The notes beneath the pieces were generated by a model that worked only from the letters and a program-made list of their open reading frames with translations, did not search any database and was not told where the DNA came from. A DNA stretch of 64,000 nucleotides from Planctomycetota bacterium. Lineage in GTDB: Bacteria; Planctomycetota; Phycisphaerae; Sedimentisphaerales; Anaerohalosphaeraceae. The DNA is taken from positions 1 through 64,000 of the forward strand of contig JAKPDO010000047.1 of assembly GCA_029552545.1 (NCBI GenBank), in the 5' to 3' direction. Position 1 is the first letter of the stretch; the number at the start of each line of letters is the position of its first letter. The position numbers were made by a program, and so were the translations under genes. Positions 12,551 through 20,863 of the stretch are shown piece by piece.

Positions 12551-13939
12551 TTATTTCTTCAGCGGCAGCACCACATAATACGTCATTCGATCCGCCTTGA
12601 CGGATAAAATAACCTTGTCCTTGCCTTCGGCCTTTCGAAGAGCTTCTTTGAACTCCTTGACCGAATTGACCCGTTCGCGGTTTACGCTCAGAATAACCAT
12701 CCCCGACTGAAGCCCTACCCGCGCTGCATCGCTGTCTTCCTTCACATCCGTAATCACTACACCGACTCCGTCATCGCTGTTCTTGACCTGAATCCCCAGC
12801 TGCTCAATCATGTCCTCCGCCACCGGACGGGCCCCGACCGTCAGAGTAATCTTCTTCTCACTTCCGTTCCGCAAAACCACAAAGGTCAGCTTCGTCCCCG
12901 GTGCCGAATATCCAACCACATTGCGGACATCCTGACTGTTGTGAATCTCCCGGTTGTCAATTGAAATGATAATATCATCCGCCTGCAGACCGGCTTCCTC
13001 CGCCGGCGAGTTCTCATACACCTGTGTAATAATCGCCCCTTTGCGAATCTTCAAATCCAGACCCTGTGCAATATCCTCCGTCAAATCCTGCAGCCCGATT
13101 CCTGCATACCCGCGGACGAATTTGCCGGTCTTCATCATCTGTTCGGCCATCGACTTGGCCATATTAATCGGCACTGCCAGCCCGATTCCCATATAGCCGC
13201 GGACCCCCGTATCGCCCGTCACAATGGCCGCATTAATCCCCACCACCTCCCCGTCGATATTCAAAAGCGGCCCGCCGGAATTCCCCGGGTTAATCGCCGC
13301 ATCTGTCTGAATAAAATCCTCATAAACGCCGGGGTCATCGCCTCGGATTCGCCGCCCCTTGGCACTCACAACCCCGACCGTAACTGTTTCCGTCAGCCCG
13401 AACGGATTGCCGACCGCAATCACCCACTCGCCCACCTCAAGCAAATCGGAATTGCCCATTTTCACAGTCGGCAGCCCCTTCACATCCGGAATCTTCAGCA
13501 AAGCCAAATCGGCCTTCTCATCCGAACCAACAATCTCCACGTTTTCAAAACGACGGCCATCATGCAGCAGAATTGTAATCTTGCTTGCATCCGCCACAAC
13601 GTGATGATTGGTCAGGATATACCCATCTTCGGAAATCAGAAAACCGGAACCCTGACCAACTCGCTTTTCCTCTCGGGGCATAGGCATCCGGAATCTCGGC
13701 CCGAAAAATCTCTCAAAAAAATCGTCTTCAAACGGTGAGCGGTAGGAAATCCCCTGCACCGTATATTCCGACTGCACCGCAACTACCGCCGGCAGGACCT
13801 TTTTGACTGCTTCCGTGAAGGCCTTCGAGGTTTGCTTCAGCGCCGCCGTCTCTTCCGAGACCGCCCGCGCCGGCACACTCAGCATCCAAACTCCAGCAAG
13901 AACCGTTAAGACCGCTCGACTCCGGATGTTTCGAAACAT
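12551..13939 (-). CDS. htrA: Periplasmic serine protease HtrA/DegP family
   Basis: A 462-residue trypsin-like quality-control protease. A signal peptide (~1-26, RSRAVLTVLAGVWMLSVPARA) is followed by the protease domain with the triad H113 (TNHHVV), D144 (ADLALLKI) and S221 (NPGNSGGPL), then two PDZ domains (~270-360 and ~375-460). The ATG at 13939 has a GGAAGGGA Shine-Dalgarno; an upstream in-frame ATG at 13957 overlaps that site and is unlikely. It degrades or refolds damaged envelope proteins. It lies downstream of hsp20, separated by that gene's terminator, so the two stress genes are neighbours but probably transcribed separately. Confidence 0.96.
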   Translation of the reverse strand: MFRNIRSRAVLTVLAGVWMLSVPARAVSEETAALKQTSKAFTEAVKKVLPAVVAVQSEYTVQGISYRSPFEDDFFERFFGPRFRMPMPREEKRVGQGSGFLISEDGYILTNHHVVADASKITILLHDGRRFENVEIVGSDEKADLALLKIPDVKGLPTVKMGNSDLLEVGEWVIAVGNPFGLTETVTVGVVSAKGRRIRGDDPGVYEDFIQTDAAINPGNSGGPLLNIDGEVVGINAAIVTGDTGVRGYMGIGLAVPINMAKSMAEQMMKTGKFVRGYAGIGLQDLTEDIAQGLDLKIRKGAIITQVYENSPAEEAGLQADDIIISIDNREIHNSQDVRNVVGYSAPGTKLTFVVLRNGSEKKITLTVGARPVAEDMIEQLGIQVKNSDDGVGVVITDVKEDSDAARVGLQSGMVILSVNRERVNSVKEFKEALRKAEGKDKVILSVKADRMTYYVVLPLKK

Positions 13940-13980
13940 AGATCCCTTCCTTTCCATTCAAATGTCCAATCTTAAAAAAA

Positions 13981-14010
13981 GAAAAAAGAGGGCCTTCCGG
14001 GCCCTCTTTT
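13981..14010 (-). terminator. Intrinsic terminator behind hsp20
   Basis: AAAAGAGGGCC pairs with GGCCCTCTTTT around a five-base loop. On the minus strand it is followed by T-rich sequence (TTTTTTCTTTTTTT on that strand). It ends hsp20 transcription 13 bp after the stop codon and before htrA. Confidence 0.85.
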
Positions 14011-14022
14011 GGAAAGCCGGGA

Positions 14023-14532
14023 TTATCCGGCTTTGACCTCAATCTTCTTGGCGCGAGCCTTCTGGTTTTCGGTTTTGGGCAGGCGGATCTTCAAGACACC
14101 GTCTTTATATGTGGCTTCCACCTTGTTTTCATCCACCTCCGCAGGCAGCGCCACCGACCGGCTGAAAGCCCCGAAACTGCGCTCGGAATGATAGTAGCCC
14201 TCTTTCTTCTCTTCAGACGACTGCTTCTTCTCCCCTTTCAGGGTCAGAACGCCGTCTGCCAGAGAAATCTCGATATCTTTCTGCTCAATCCCAGGCAGTT
14301 CGGCGGTGACCGTGATTTCCTTATCGGTTTCAGCCACATCCATTCGAGGATAGAATCCGCCGTCAAAACCCGTCCATCCTTTCCAGGGCTGCAGACCGAA
14401 ATCACTGAAGAACTCATCAAAGAGTCGGCTCATCTGCCGCTGCAGTGCCACGAAAGGATTTTCAAGCTCACTGCCTCGTACCGAAAGATTTCTGCGTCCT
14501 GTTCTCCAAGGTACCAATTCCATCAGTGCCAT
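14023..14532 (-). CDS. hsp20: Small heat shock protein, Hsp20/alpha-crystallin family
   Basis: A 169-residue ATP-independent holdase. The alpha-crystallin domain (~55-155) shows YPRMDVAETDKEITVTAELPG, the GVLTLKGEKK strand and the conserved YKDGVLKIRLPK C-terminal beta strand. The extreme C terminus (AKKIEVKAG) carries the I-x-V motif that mediates oligomer assembly. The ATG at 14532 has a strong GGAGG Shine-Dalgarno; a GTG at 14541 overlaps this and is rejected as start. Upstream there is a sigma-54-like promoter and a palindrome (separate entries). Confidence 0.96.
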   Translation of the reverse strand: MALMELVPWRTGRRNLSVRGSELENPFVALQRQMSRLFDEFFSDFGLQPWKGWTGFDGGFYPRMDVAETDKEITVTAELPGIEQKDIEISLADGVLTLKGEKKQSSEEKKEGYYHSERSFGAFSRSVALPAEVDENKVEATYKDGVLKIRLPKTENQKARAKKIEVKAG

Positions 14533-14601
14533 AGATCTCACCTCCCTTTCCTGAAAGTACGATTGACTTGTTTTTCTTGTTCAACCGTCACTTTTCTATA
14601 A

Positions 14602-14618
14602 TACAAAATCCGTGCCAG
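14602..14618 (-). promoter_or_regulatory. Sigma-54-type (-24/-12) promoter of hsp20
   Basis: On the minus strand the element reads CTGGCACGGATTTTGTA. Against the RpoN consensus (YTGGCACGrNNNTTGCW) only one base of the -12 box differs (TTGTA for TTGCA), and the invariant spacing GG-N10-G(C/T) is kept. It lies 70-86 bp upstream of the hsp20 ATG. A sigma-70 reading is possible through the overlapping TATTAT, but no decent -35 lies at the right distance. Confidence 0.6.
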
Positions 14619-14630
14619 CGTAAATAAACA

Positions 14631-14648
14631 ATCACAAGTCCTTGTGAT
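14631..14648. promoter_or_regulatory. Perfect palindrome upstream of hsp20 (operator candidate)
   Basis: ATCACAAG-TC-CTTGTGAT is an exact 8+2+8 inverted repeat, 12 bp upstream of the -24 element of the hsp20 promoter. It matches neither CIRCE nor the HspR HAIR consensus as I know them. It could bind a repressor or an activator. Confidence 0.5.
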
Positions 14649-14749
14649 ACAGAAAGATACGAAATTTTCAATCTCCGATGTTTTTTAGAAAAATCCTGCC
14701 AAAATGACAAGACAACCCGTCAGGTTTTTCGAAAAGAAATGTTTCGGCC

Positions 14750-16732
14750 TTACCACGCAGTCCAGGGCTGCGCTTCCCAGTCCGCTGTCCATTTTTCGGC
14801 CGGATTTTTCCAGACCAAACAGAGCGGCTCTGAACCCTTTTCCCAGTCCGGTCCCTTTTGTGTCTCAACTGAATAGCAAAACAAACCGGTTTCTTTGTGT
14901 CTGTACTCGAACAAGGGAACAAGGGCACGACTTGAATTTTTCGTCCCTGCCGGCATGGCATAGAAAAGAGGTTTTCCCGTCCAGCCGCCCGACTCTTTGC
15001 TTAATCGGACTTGGCCGTCTTCCATCCTTTCTGCATAAATCGGAATCAGCCCTTTGAAGGCCCGTTCCGGGCTGACGGCCCAGAATGCTATCCCTGCAAT
15101 CTTTCCGTCCTTCCGTTCAGTTCGCACCCGGGAACCAAACAAATACTCCACCCCCCCATCCCTGTGAATTTCATAAACCGGCTCCGGAAGCCGAAGGCGT
15201 TCAGCCGACAAATCGAGCCGGTACATTATCTGATTGTAATCATACCGCGGCACAGCTGTTTCCGCTGAACCAGAAAAGGTAAAACTGTACGTCCCCTCAA
15301 AATAAATGATGCGCCCGCCCTCCTGGTCAAAATAGGGGTGATGCTTTGGATTGTAAAAGGAATACCGCTCGTGCGAGACAACCTTCTGAGCATATCCCCA
15401 CGGCCCTGCGGGTGTGTCGGCCTCCGCATACCACACCTCCCCCAAATAGGAAGATTCCCCGCCCTGCTGAACCGCAATCAGAATCCACTTCCTCCGGTAC
15501 GCATTCCAGGAAACCGAACCGTTATGAGGAACAACGGAAGCCCCGTTCCTGACATCATACAGAAGAGTGCTGTTCTGTCTTTCTTTTTGCAGGGCCTTTT
15601 TCAGTTCATCTGCGGATTTCCATTGAGTTTGCAATTCCCTCAAAGAAATCCAATACCCCGCCCCGCTGTCCGAACCCGCCGGAGAACCCCCCAGAGCCGT
15701 ATAAACTTCATATCGTTCCGGGCAAAGCATGTCGTCCCAACAGGCGGAAATCCGCATTCGAACACCCAGCGGAAACGGCACAGCAAAATAAAAATAGCGT
15801 TTGGCTCCGCAGACCGCCCCAAACGGATGACCGACACCGTCGAACGGAACCAAATTCTTTTCGCTTCGAAGCACCGGACGGAACTGACAGGCCGAATCGT
15901 CATAGTCCAATAGGCCGTACTCCAGCACCTTTGCCAGCCCCTTTCGGCGGGAAAAGAACGCCGTCATATGCTCCTTCCCCTGTGAATCCTTCACAGAACA
16001 GACCCCCTCGATCCAAACGACCCCCTCTTCCGGCAGCGGCACCATCTTTTTGCAAAAGCCCCTCTCATCCGTAAAATAGTGCAGGTCCACCCCCACTGAC
16101 GGGTCCAGCCCGCCCTGCCGCGGCAGCAGAGATACCGCCCCGGAGGTTGCAAAGTTCCCGAGCGGATAAAACGGACAATTCGTATCCCCCCAAAACCAGT
16201 ACAGTCTGTCTTTGTACCAGCAGGTCTGAACGGAATCCTGGCCCATCACCTGTCCGTTTAAATCGGGATTTTTCAGCGGCACCGGAAGCCCTGCCAGCAG
16301 ACTGTCCCGATAGATGCCCTGGCCCGTAATGCGGTATAGTCGTTCGGCAACATTCACACGCCTGACCCGAACTTGGGCCGTTTCCCCCTCCCGAACTTTC
16401 AGTCGTACCCCATGATTGCCGAAGCCGTCCGCCGGATAGTCATACCCCGGACCCCGCACAGAAAAGTACACCTCCTGCCCCATCAGACCCGGCTCGAAAA
16501 AGGCAATAACCCCCTGACTGTCTGTCCAGAAGGAAATCCCGTTGGTGGTCTTCAGCTCAATGAGAGGCACCCCCCGCCCCGTCTGCTCATCGACAACCCG
16601 AATCACAAAAAACGAACCGCTTTCCGGAGACCGTTTTCCAGACGCAGCTTCCCCAAATGAGGGAAAAAACAAAATATAAACGAAAAGCCCGCCGACAATC
16701 AGCCGCCGAATCCCCGCGAACCTGCCGGTCAT
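14750..16732 (-). CDS. Secreted protein with predicted five-bladed propeller-like domain
   Basis: A 660-residue protein with a basic N terminus and a hydrophobic signal segment (~8-29) ending ...FGEAASG. Residues ~40-125 look like a small beta-sandwich (VRVVDEQTGRGVPLIELKTTNG), as in carboxypeptidase-regulatory-like domains. The rest (~130-655) is rich in propeller-type motifs such as YWFWGDTNCP, WIEGVCSV, GAVCGAKRYFYFAVPFP and SVSWNAYRRKWILIAVQQ. Such motifs resemble DUF4185/GH43-GH32-like glycosidase propellers that are common in Planctomycetes. No catalytic acid can be assigned with confidence. It starts 23 bp after ftsH and is probably read from the same operon. Confidence 0.7.
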   Translation of the reverse strand: MTGRFAGIRRLIVGGLFVYILFFPSFGEAASGKRSPESGSFFVIRVVDEQTGRGVPLIELKTTNGISFWTDSQGVIAFFEPGLMGQEVYFSVRGPGYDYPADGFGNHGVRLKVREGETAQVRVRRVNVAERLYRITGQGIYRDSLLAGLPVPLKNPDLNGQVMGQDSVQTCWYKDRLYWFWGDTNCPFYPLGNFATSGAVSLLPRQGGLDPSVGVDLHYFTDERGFCKKMVPLPEEGVVWIEGVCSVKDSQGKEHMTAFFSRRKGLAKVLEYGLLDYDDSACQFRPVLRSEKNLVPFDGVGHPFGAVCGAKRYFYFAVPFPLGVRMRISACWDDMLCPERYEVYTALGGSPAGSDSGAGYWISLRELQTQWKSADELKKALQKERQNSTLLYDVRNGASVVPHNGSVSWNAYRRKWILIAVQQGGESSYLGEVWYAEADTPAGPWGYAQKVVSHERYSFYNPKHHPYFDQEGGRIIYFEGTYSFTFSGSAETAVPRYDYNQIMYRLDLSAERLRLPEPVYEIHRDGGVEYLFGSRVRTERKDGKIAGIAFWAVSPERAFKGLIPIYAERMEDGQVRLSKESGGWTGKPLFYAMPAGTKNSSRALVPLFEYRHKETGLFCYSVETQKGPDWEKGSEPLCLVWKNPAEKWTADWEAQPWTAW

Positions 16733-16755
16733 ATATCCGCCTTAAACCGCCCCTG

Positions 16756-18699
16756 TTAGTCTTTCCAATCTTGTTCCTTTGAGGATGACGGGAACTTTTT
16801 CTGCTCCATACTCAGAAGGTCTGAAACCGTCGGCTTCTCCAGTTTTCCCCCGCTGATGATGAGTTTGACCTCCTCCGCATCGAGCGTTTCATATTTCAGC
16901 AGGGCCTCCGCCAGGCGATTCAGCGCCTCCCGATGCTGGACAATCAGTTCTTCCGCCTTCGCATACGCATCATCCAGCAGCTTCTTGACCTCCCGGTCAA
17001 TTAACTCCGCCGTCCTCTGGGAATACTCCGCCCCAATCGGTCCGTAAAAATACGAATCCGTCCCGTCCGCCCCGTAATAAACCGGCCCGACCTCCTCTCC
17101 CATTCCCCATTCCGTCACCATCTGCCGAGCCAGTGCCGTTGCCTGCCGAATATCGGAATAGGCCCCGCTGTCGATGTCGTTGAACACCATCTTGACGGCA
17201 ATCCGTCCTGCAAAACAAATCTGCAACTGCGCCAGACAGAATCGTTTCGAATAATACAGCCGGTCCTTCTCCGGCAGTGCAAACGTCGCCCCGCCCATCG
17301 GCCCCCGCGGGATAATGCTCACCTTGTGAAGCGGGTCGGCATCCGGCAGCAGCGACTGTACCAGGGCATGGCCGGCCTCATGATACGCCGTCAGCCGCTT
17401 GTCATACTCATCAATCACCCGGCTGCGCTTGGCACGGCCCCACCGCACCTTATCCCGCGCCTCCTCCAAATCGCTCATCTCCACATAATCCTTGTTCTGC
17501 ATGCTTGCACTGATGGCCGCCTCATTAATCAGCGCCTCCAGCTCTGCTCCGCTGAACATCGGCGTCCCACGGGCCAGCCGCTCAAAATCCACATCCGGCC
17601 CGCATTTGACCCGCCGGGCGTGAATCTGAAGAATCTTCATCCGCCCCTTCAAATCCGGCAGCGGAACCACTACCTGACGGTCAAACCGCCCCGGACGCGT
17701 CAGGGCATGGTCCAGAATATCCGCCCGGTTCGTCGCTGCTATCACAATCACCTGGTCGTTGGTGTCAAAACCGTCCATTTCCACCAGAATCGCATTGAGC
17801 GTCTGTTCCCGCTCATCATGCCCGCCGCTGACAAAGCCCGGACCTCTCTTGCGGCCGATGGCGTCAATCTCATCCAGAAAAATAATGCACGGAGAGTTTT
17901 CCTTCGCCTGCCGGAACAAATCCCGCACACGGCTGGCCCCGACCCCGACAAACATCTCCACAAAATCGCTGCCGGCAATGCTGAAAAACGGAACATCCGC
18001 CTCGCCTGCGATCGCCTTGGCCAGCAGCGTCTTGCCGCATCCGGGCGGACCAACCAGCAGAACCCCGCGGGGAATCCGGCCGCCGATTTTCTGAAACTTC
18101 TTGGGGTTCTTCAAAAACTCAATGATTTCCGCCACCTCCTCCTTGGCCTCTTCAATCCCCGCCACATCATCAAAGGTCTTCTTGGTATTCTTGCCCTGGA
18201 CCCGGTGCTTGCTGCGGCCGAAATTCATCAGCATCCCGCCGCCGGTACGGATGTTCCGAATAAAGAAAAAGTAAATCAGCGCTATCAGCAGCACAAACGG
18301 CAGCAGATTCCACAGCAGCGGGGTCCAGATATCCGGTTTCTGAATCTTCACCTCAACCCGCTGTGAGACAAGCAGCGGAAGAAGCGTTTCATCCTTCAGA
18401 ACTTCCGATACAGAGACCTCAAACCGTACCGGCTCGCCTTCCGAAACAAACTTCGGGTCAAATTCCCCTATAATCTTGCCCTTGCCCTCGTGAATCACAA
18501 CGGATTTGACATGTCCGGCTCGAACATGATCCAGAAATTCCGGCGAATAGGTCAGCTCCTGCACACGCTGCATCCGCATCAGTGTCGAAATCATCAGCAT
18601 CAGCAGCAGGCCGACCAAAAGCCAGCTGATAGGGCCTCGCTGATAATTCGGCAGCGGAACCGGTACCTTCGGTCCTCGTTTGGGTTCTTTATCTGCCAT
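16756..18699 (-). CDS. ftsH: Membrane AAA+ zinc metalloprotease FtsH
   Basis: A 647-residue FtsH that degrades membrane and short-lived cytosolic proteins. Two transmembrane segments (~22-42, [15 protein letters not shown], and ~128-148, [16 protein letters not shown]) flank a periplasmic domain of about 85 residues. The AAA module has Walker [14 protein letters not shown], Walker [12 protein letters not shown] and the second region of homology [10 protein letters not shown]. The protease site is YHEAGHAL, with the third zinc ligand Asp in the downstream [12 protein letters not shown] region. It lies 62 bp downstream of lptE in an envelope-related operon. Confidence 0.97.
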   Translation of the reverse strand: MADKEPKRGPKVPVPLPNYQRGPISWLLVGLLLMLMISTLMRMQRVQELTYSPEFLDHVRAGHVKSVVIHEGKGKIIGEFDPKFVSEGEPVRFEVSVSEVLKDETLLPLLVSQRVEVKIQKPDIWTPLLWNLLPFVLLIALIYFFFIRNIRTGGGMLMNFGRSKHRVQGKNTKKTFDDVAGIEEAKEEVAEIIEFLKNPKKFQKIGGRIPRGVLLVGPPGCGKTLLAKAIAGEADVPFFSIAGSDFVEMFVGVGASRVRDLFRQAKENSPCIIFLDEIDAIGRKRGPGFVSGGHDEREQTLNAILVEMDGFDTNDQVIVIAATNRADILDHALTRPGRFDRQVVVPLPDLKGRMKILQIHARRVKCGPDVDFERLARGTPMFSGAELEALINEAAISASMQNKDYVEMSDLEEARDKVRWGRAKRSRVIDEYDKRLTAYHEAGHALVQSLLPDADPLHKVSIIPRGPMGGATFALPEKDRLYYSKRFCLAQLQICFAGRIAVKMVFNDIDSGAYSDIRQATALARQMVTEWGMGEEVGPVYYGADGTDSYFYGPIGAEYSQRTAELIDREVKKLLDDAYAKAEELIVQHREALNRLAEALLKYETLDAEEVKLIISGGKLEKPTVSDLLSMEQKKFPSSSKEQDWKD

Positions 18700-18761
18700 A
18701 ACTGTTTATCTTTTCTCTGCTGGTTTCTGTATGTTTTCTCTCAACACAATTCGCTTTGATG

Positions 18762-19274
18762 CTACCAGCCCGTTTCCATCCGCTCTACGAGACGCTGCGC
18801 GGCCTTGTTCACGGCACGGGTGGCGGAATACTCAAAGTCCTGATTCAGAAAAGCGGAATAGGGCTCCGAAGCCGCCACCGTCTCCTGATTAATCAGCACC
18901 TGACCGCTGCGAAGGTCTTTCCAGGTAAATGTTACACGAACCAGGGCTTCCTGCTCGAGGGGTTTGCCGGTATGACGGTCCACGGTCAAAACCCCCTGTC
19001 CGGTTCGAAGCGTCCCGCTCAAAATCGAATCCGCCGCCTTCCGGTCCGAAACAATCTTGTAAGGAGTCTGGGCCTCGATTTGCTTGCATACCGCATCCGT
19101 CAGCAGATATTCATACCCGCGACGGAAATCCGATGTATCAAACATCTCCACATAAACCGTCCGTATCTGTTCCGGATACGGCCATCGGTTCGTATAGCCA
19201 GAGCATCCGATGGTCTTCAGGATTCCGCACACCGCCGCGGCAAACAGAATCCACCCTTGCCGTCCCTTATCCAT
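18762..19274 (-). CDS. lptE: LptE-family LPS-assembly lipoprotein
   Basis: A 170-residue protein with an N-terminal hydrophobic stretch and a candidate lipidation Cys at 24 (ILKTIGC; the -3 residue is Thr, so the lipobox is not ideal). The mature part, with VYVEMFDTSDFRRGYEYLLTDAV early and the closing NKAAQRLVERM helix, fits LptE, the plug of the LptD outer-membrane LPS translocon. It lies 3 bp after the BamD-like gene, giving two outer-membrane assembly factors in one operon and supporting a true outer membrane. Sequence conservation in this family is low, so the call rests on overall pattern plus context. Confidence 0.75.
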   Translation of the reverse strand: MDKGRQGWILFAAAVCGILKTIGCSGYTNRWPYPEQIRTVYVEMFDTSDFRRGYEYLLTDAVCKQIEAQTPYKIVSDRKAADSILSGTLRTGQGVLTVDRHTGKPLEQEALVRVTFTWKDLRSGQVLINQETVAASEPYSAFLNQDFEYSATRAVNKAAQRLVERMETGW

Positions 19275-19277
19275 ACG

Positions 19278-20375
19278 TTAAACTCCCTCCGCAGGATTCA
19301 GCTGTTTCTGTTCTTTCCCCGTCGGCAAATCCAGCACATACCCCAACCCAAACCAGTGGTCCAGAAAACTCGCCCCTGCTTCGATACACTTCCGCCGAAA
19401 ACTCTTGGCCGGCAGCAGACTCCGCCCCGCTTCCAGGGCCGACGTATGCTCTTTCGCCATCTGGGCCGCCCGGGTCCCGGGAAACTGCTCCTGAGCCGTT
19501 CGATAATACATCAGAGCCGCCCCTGTCTGTTCCGTTCGTTCATAATAAAGACCCACAAAAAAAATCTTATAGGCCTGCTGTTCCGCAATCATCTCCAGAG
19601 TCTGTTCAATCCCCAGTTCTGCCGCACTGGCCTCATACCGCTTACGATAATCTTCGAAATAACTCGAAGCCCCCCGCAGCACCGTCGCATCATAATGCGG
19701 ACTCCGATACGAGGCATGCAGCGTCTGGGCCATTCGCAGCAAAGCAATTTGTCCGCTCTCTCCCGTCGGCCAGCGGTCGGCAATCTCCGACCAGGTCTGA
19801 TACGCATCCAGATATTGCTCCCGACGTTCCTGGTTTTCCGCAATCGTAATCAGCGACCGATACGCCAGCGGCGCCCGCCCCCAGCGGTCGGCCAGGTCTC
19901 GCAGGATTTTTTCTCCCTCTTCATAAGCCGGCAGCCGGAAAATCTTCAAAAACGGCCTCTTTTGCCCCCCCATATAAGCCGCTCCAATCGAATACAGCCG
20001 TTCGGCCGCTGCCATCAGCAGGGGGCTGTCCGGATAATCCGTCAGACATTTCTTATACTGCTTGGCCGCTTTCGACCAGTTATTCCGAATATACTGCTTT
20101 TCTCCCTGGATATAAAGGGCCAAATCAGGCCCCGAAAACTGTGGGAAATCCGTCTGCAAACGGTCAAGAGCCCGCTCCGCTGCTCCGCCGTCGCCTTGTT
20201 CAATCTGCTGCTTAATCTCAGAGAGTTTCAGCAGAAATTGCCCCTCCGGACTTGCGGAAACCTCCTGCCAGCCCGACTCAGGCGACAAACGCCAGGTTTG
20301 CTCACAAATCCCCGGTACAGAAAAACCCCAGGCCGCACAGAGCCAAAAAAACGCTAACCTGTTAAAATCCAACAT
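19278..20375 (-). CDS. BamD/YfiO-like outer-membrane assembly TPR protein
   Basis: A 365-residue secreted protein. After a signal peptide (~1-24) it has repeated TPR-like helices, for example AERALDRLQTDFPQF, AAKQYKKCLTDYPDSPLL, YLDAYQTWSEIADRWP and AALMYYRTAQEQFPGTRAA. BamD proteins use five such TPRs to hold the BAM complex. No lipidation Cys sits in a good lipobox (C28 in PGICEQ is a poor fit), so it may be a soluble relative. It leads the operon bamD-lptE-ftsH and has its own promoter at 20430-20457. Confidence 0.7.
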   Translation of the reverse strand: MLDFNRLAFFWLCAAWGFSVPGICEQTWRLSPESGWQEVSASPEGQFLLKLSEIKQQIEQGDGGAAERALDRLQTDFPQFSGPDLALYIQGEKQYIRNNWSKAAKQYKKCLTDYPDSPLLMAAAERLYSIGAAYMGGQKRPFLKIFRLPAYEEGEKILRDLADRWGRAPLAYRSLITIAENQERREQYLDAYQTWSEIADRWPTGESGQIALLRMAQTLHASYRSPHYDATVLRGASSYFEDYRKRYEASAAELGIEQTLEMIAEQQAYKIFFVGLYYERTEQTGAALMYYRTAQEQFPGTRAAQMAKEHTSALEAGRSLLPAKSFRRKCIEAGASFLDHWFGLGYVLDLPTGKEQKQLNPAEGV

Positions 20376-20429
20376 CTTACAATCCTTCCCACCGCAGGAT
20401 ATCTTCCGTGACCCGTTTTTATACTCGAC

Positions 20430-20457
20430 ATTATATCGCCAAAATCGCCGCTTGCAA
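20430..20457 (-). promoter_or_regulatory. Sigma-70-type promoter of the bamD-lptE-ftsH operon
   Basis: On the minus strand TTGCAA (20457-20452), a 16-bp spacer and a perfect TATAAT (20435-20430), about 55 bp upstream of the ATG at 20375. Confidence 0.6.
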
Positions 20458-20500
20458 TCGAACTTTACACAGGTTTTCGCTGAAAAACAAAAATAAGGAT

Positions 20501-20529
20501 TTGATTTCCAAAAAAGAATCCGATATGAT
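20501..20529 (+). promoter_or_regulatory. Sigma-70-type promoter of the ilv operon
   Basis: TTGATT (20501-20506), a 17-bp spacer and TATGAT (20524-20529). Transcription would begin near 20536, giving a leader of about 330 nt before the ilvB ATG at 20864. This is the basis for assigning the structured RNA at 20594-20750 to the ilvB messenger. Confidence 0.6.
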
Positions 20530-20593
20530 GAATAATGGTTCTTTCGTAATCAGGCGAAGAATCGTCCTGAAACACAACAAAGTGTCGTGGTGA

Positions 20594-20750
20594 CGATTTT
20601 GCGGCGGGCTCAAAAAACCCGTCCGTTTCCGCCGGACAGACTCGGGGTCTGCTGGTAGAAACCGACGACCGAGGCCTTCAATGCCGCAAAATTCGGTATA
20701 ACAATATGTTTATCAGGAGAAAAATTATGAAAAGACCCGCCTTTTGCGGC
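20594..20750 (+). ncRNA. Structured ilvB leader RNA with alternative helices (riboswitch-like)
   Basis: A closing helix P1, ATTTTGCGGC (20596-20605) with GCCGCAAAAT (20683-20692), 10 perfect pairs, encloses 77 nt. Inside are the hairpin GTCCG/CGGAC (20621-20637), a weaker GGG/CCC hairpin (20606-20620) and a third arm CTCGG (20641-20645)/CCGAG (20669-20673), i.e. a multibranched junction. The sequence TTTTGCGGC recurs at 20742-20750, so the 3' strand of P1 (GCCGCAAAA, 20683-20691) can instead pair downstream. That pairing would loop out 20692-20741, which holds the Shine-Dalgarno and AUG of the upstream ORF. No U-run follows, so control of translation rather than termination is more likely. 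I saw no T-box AGGGUGG sequence and no class I recognise. Confidence 0.6.
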
Positions 20751-20849
20751 CCGTCGCCGGCTTTCCCGGAGTATCAAACCAATTCTAAAATGATGCCTTT
20801 ATTCGTCTGCGCAAACTTAAGCATTCAGACCCGGCAAACTACTCTCTGA
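20727..20849 (+). CDS. 40-codon upstream ORF preceding ilvB
   Basis: ATG at 20727 with an AGGAG Shine-Dalgarno at 20715-20719 opens a 40-residue frame (starting MKRPAFCGPSP, ending TRQTTL) that stops 14 bp before ilvB. It contains only one Ile, one Val and three Leu codons, with no run of branched-chain codons, so it does not look like a classical ilv attenuation peptide. Its fourth to eighth codons contain the alternative-helix strand of the leader RNA. It is either a regulatory ORF whose translation influences ilvB or chance. Confidence 0.4.
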   Translation: MKRPAFCGPSPAFPEYQTNSKMMPLFVCANLSIQTRQTTL

Positions 20850-20863
20850 ACCAGGAGTTTCCA

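Noticed and set aside
14542..14749. CIRCE or HAIR operator at hsp20
   Set aside because: Neither TTAGCACTC-N9-GAGTGCTAA nor CTTGAGT-N7-ACTCAAG is present; only an unrelated palindrome is seen.
18756..20357. Plus-strand open frame of over 500 codons antisense to lptE and bamD
   Set aside because: Basic, repeat-free, unrecognisable protein opposite two coherent exported proteins; shadow frame.
20594..20700. T-box, SAM or ykkC-type riboswitch at the ilvB leader
   Set aside because: The T-box AGGGUGG sequence and the conserved SAM-I and ykkC core sequences were not found by eye; the element is reported as unclassified.
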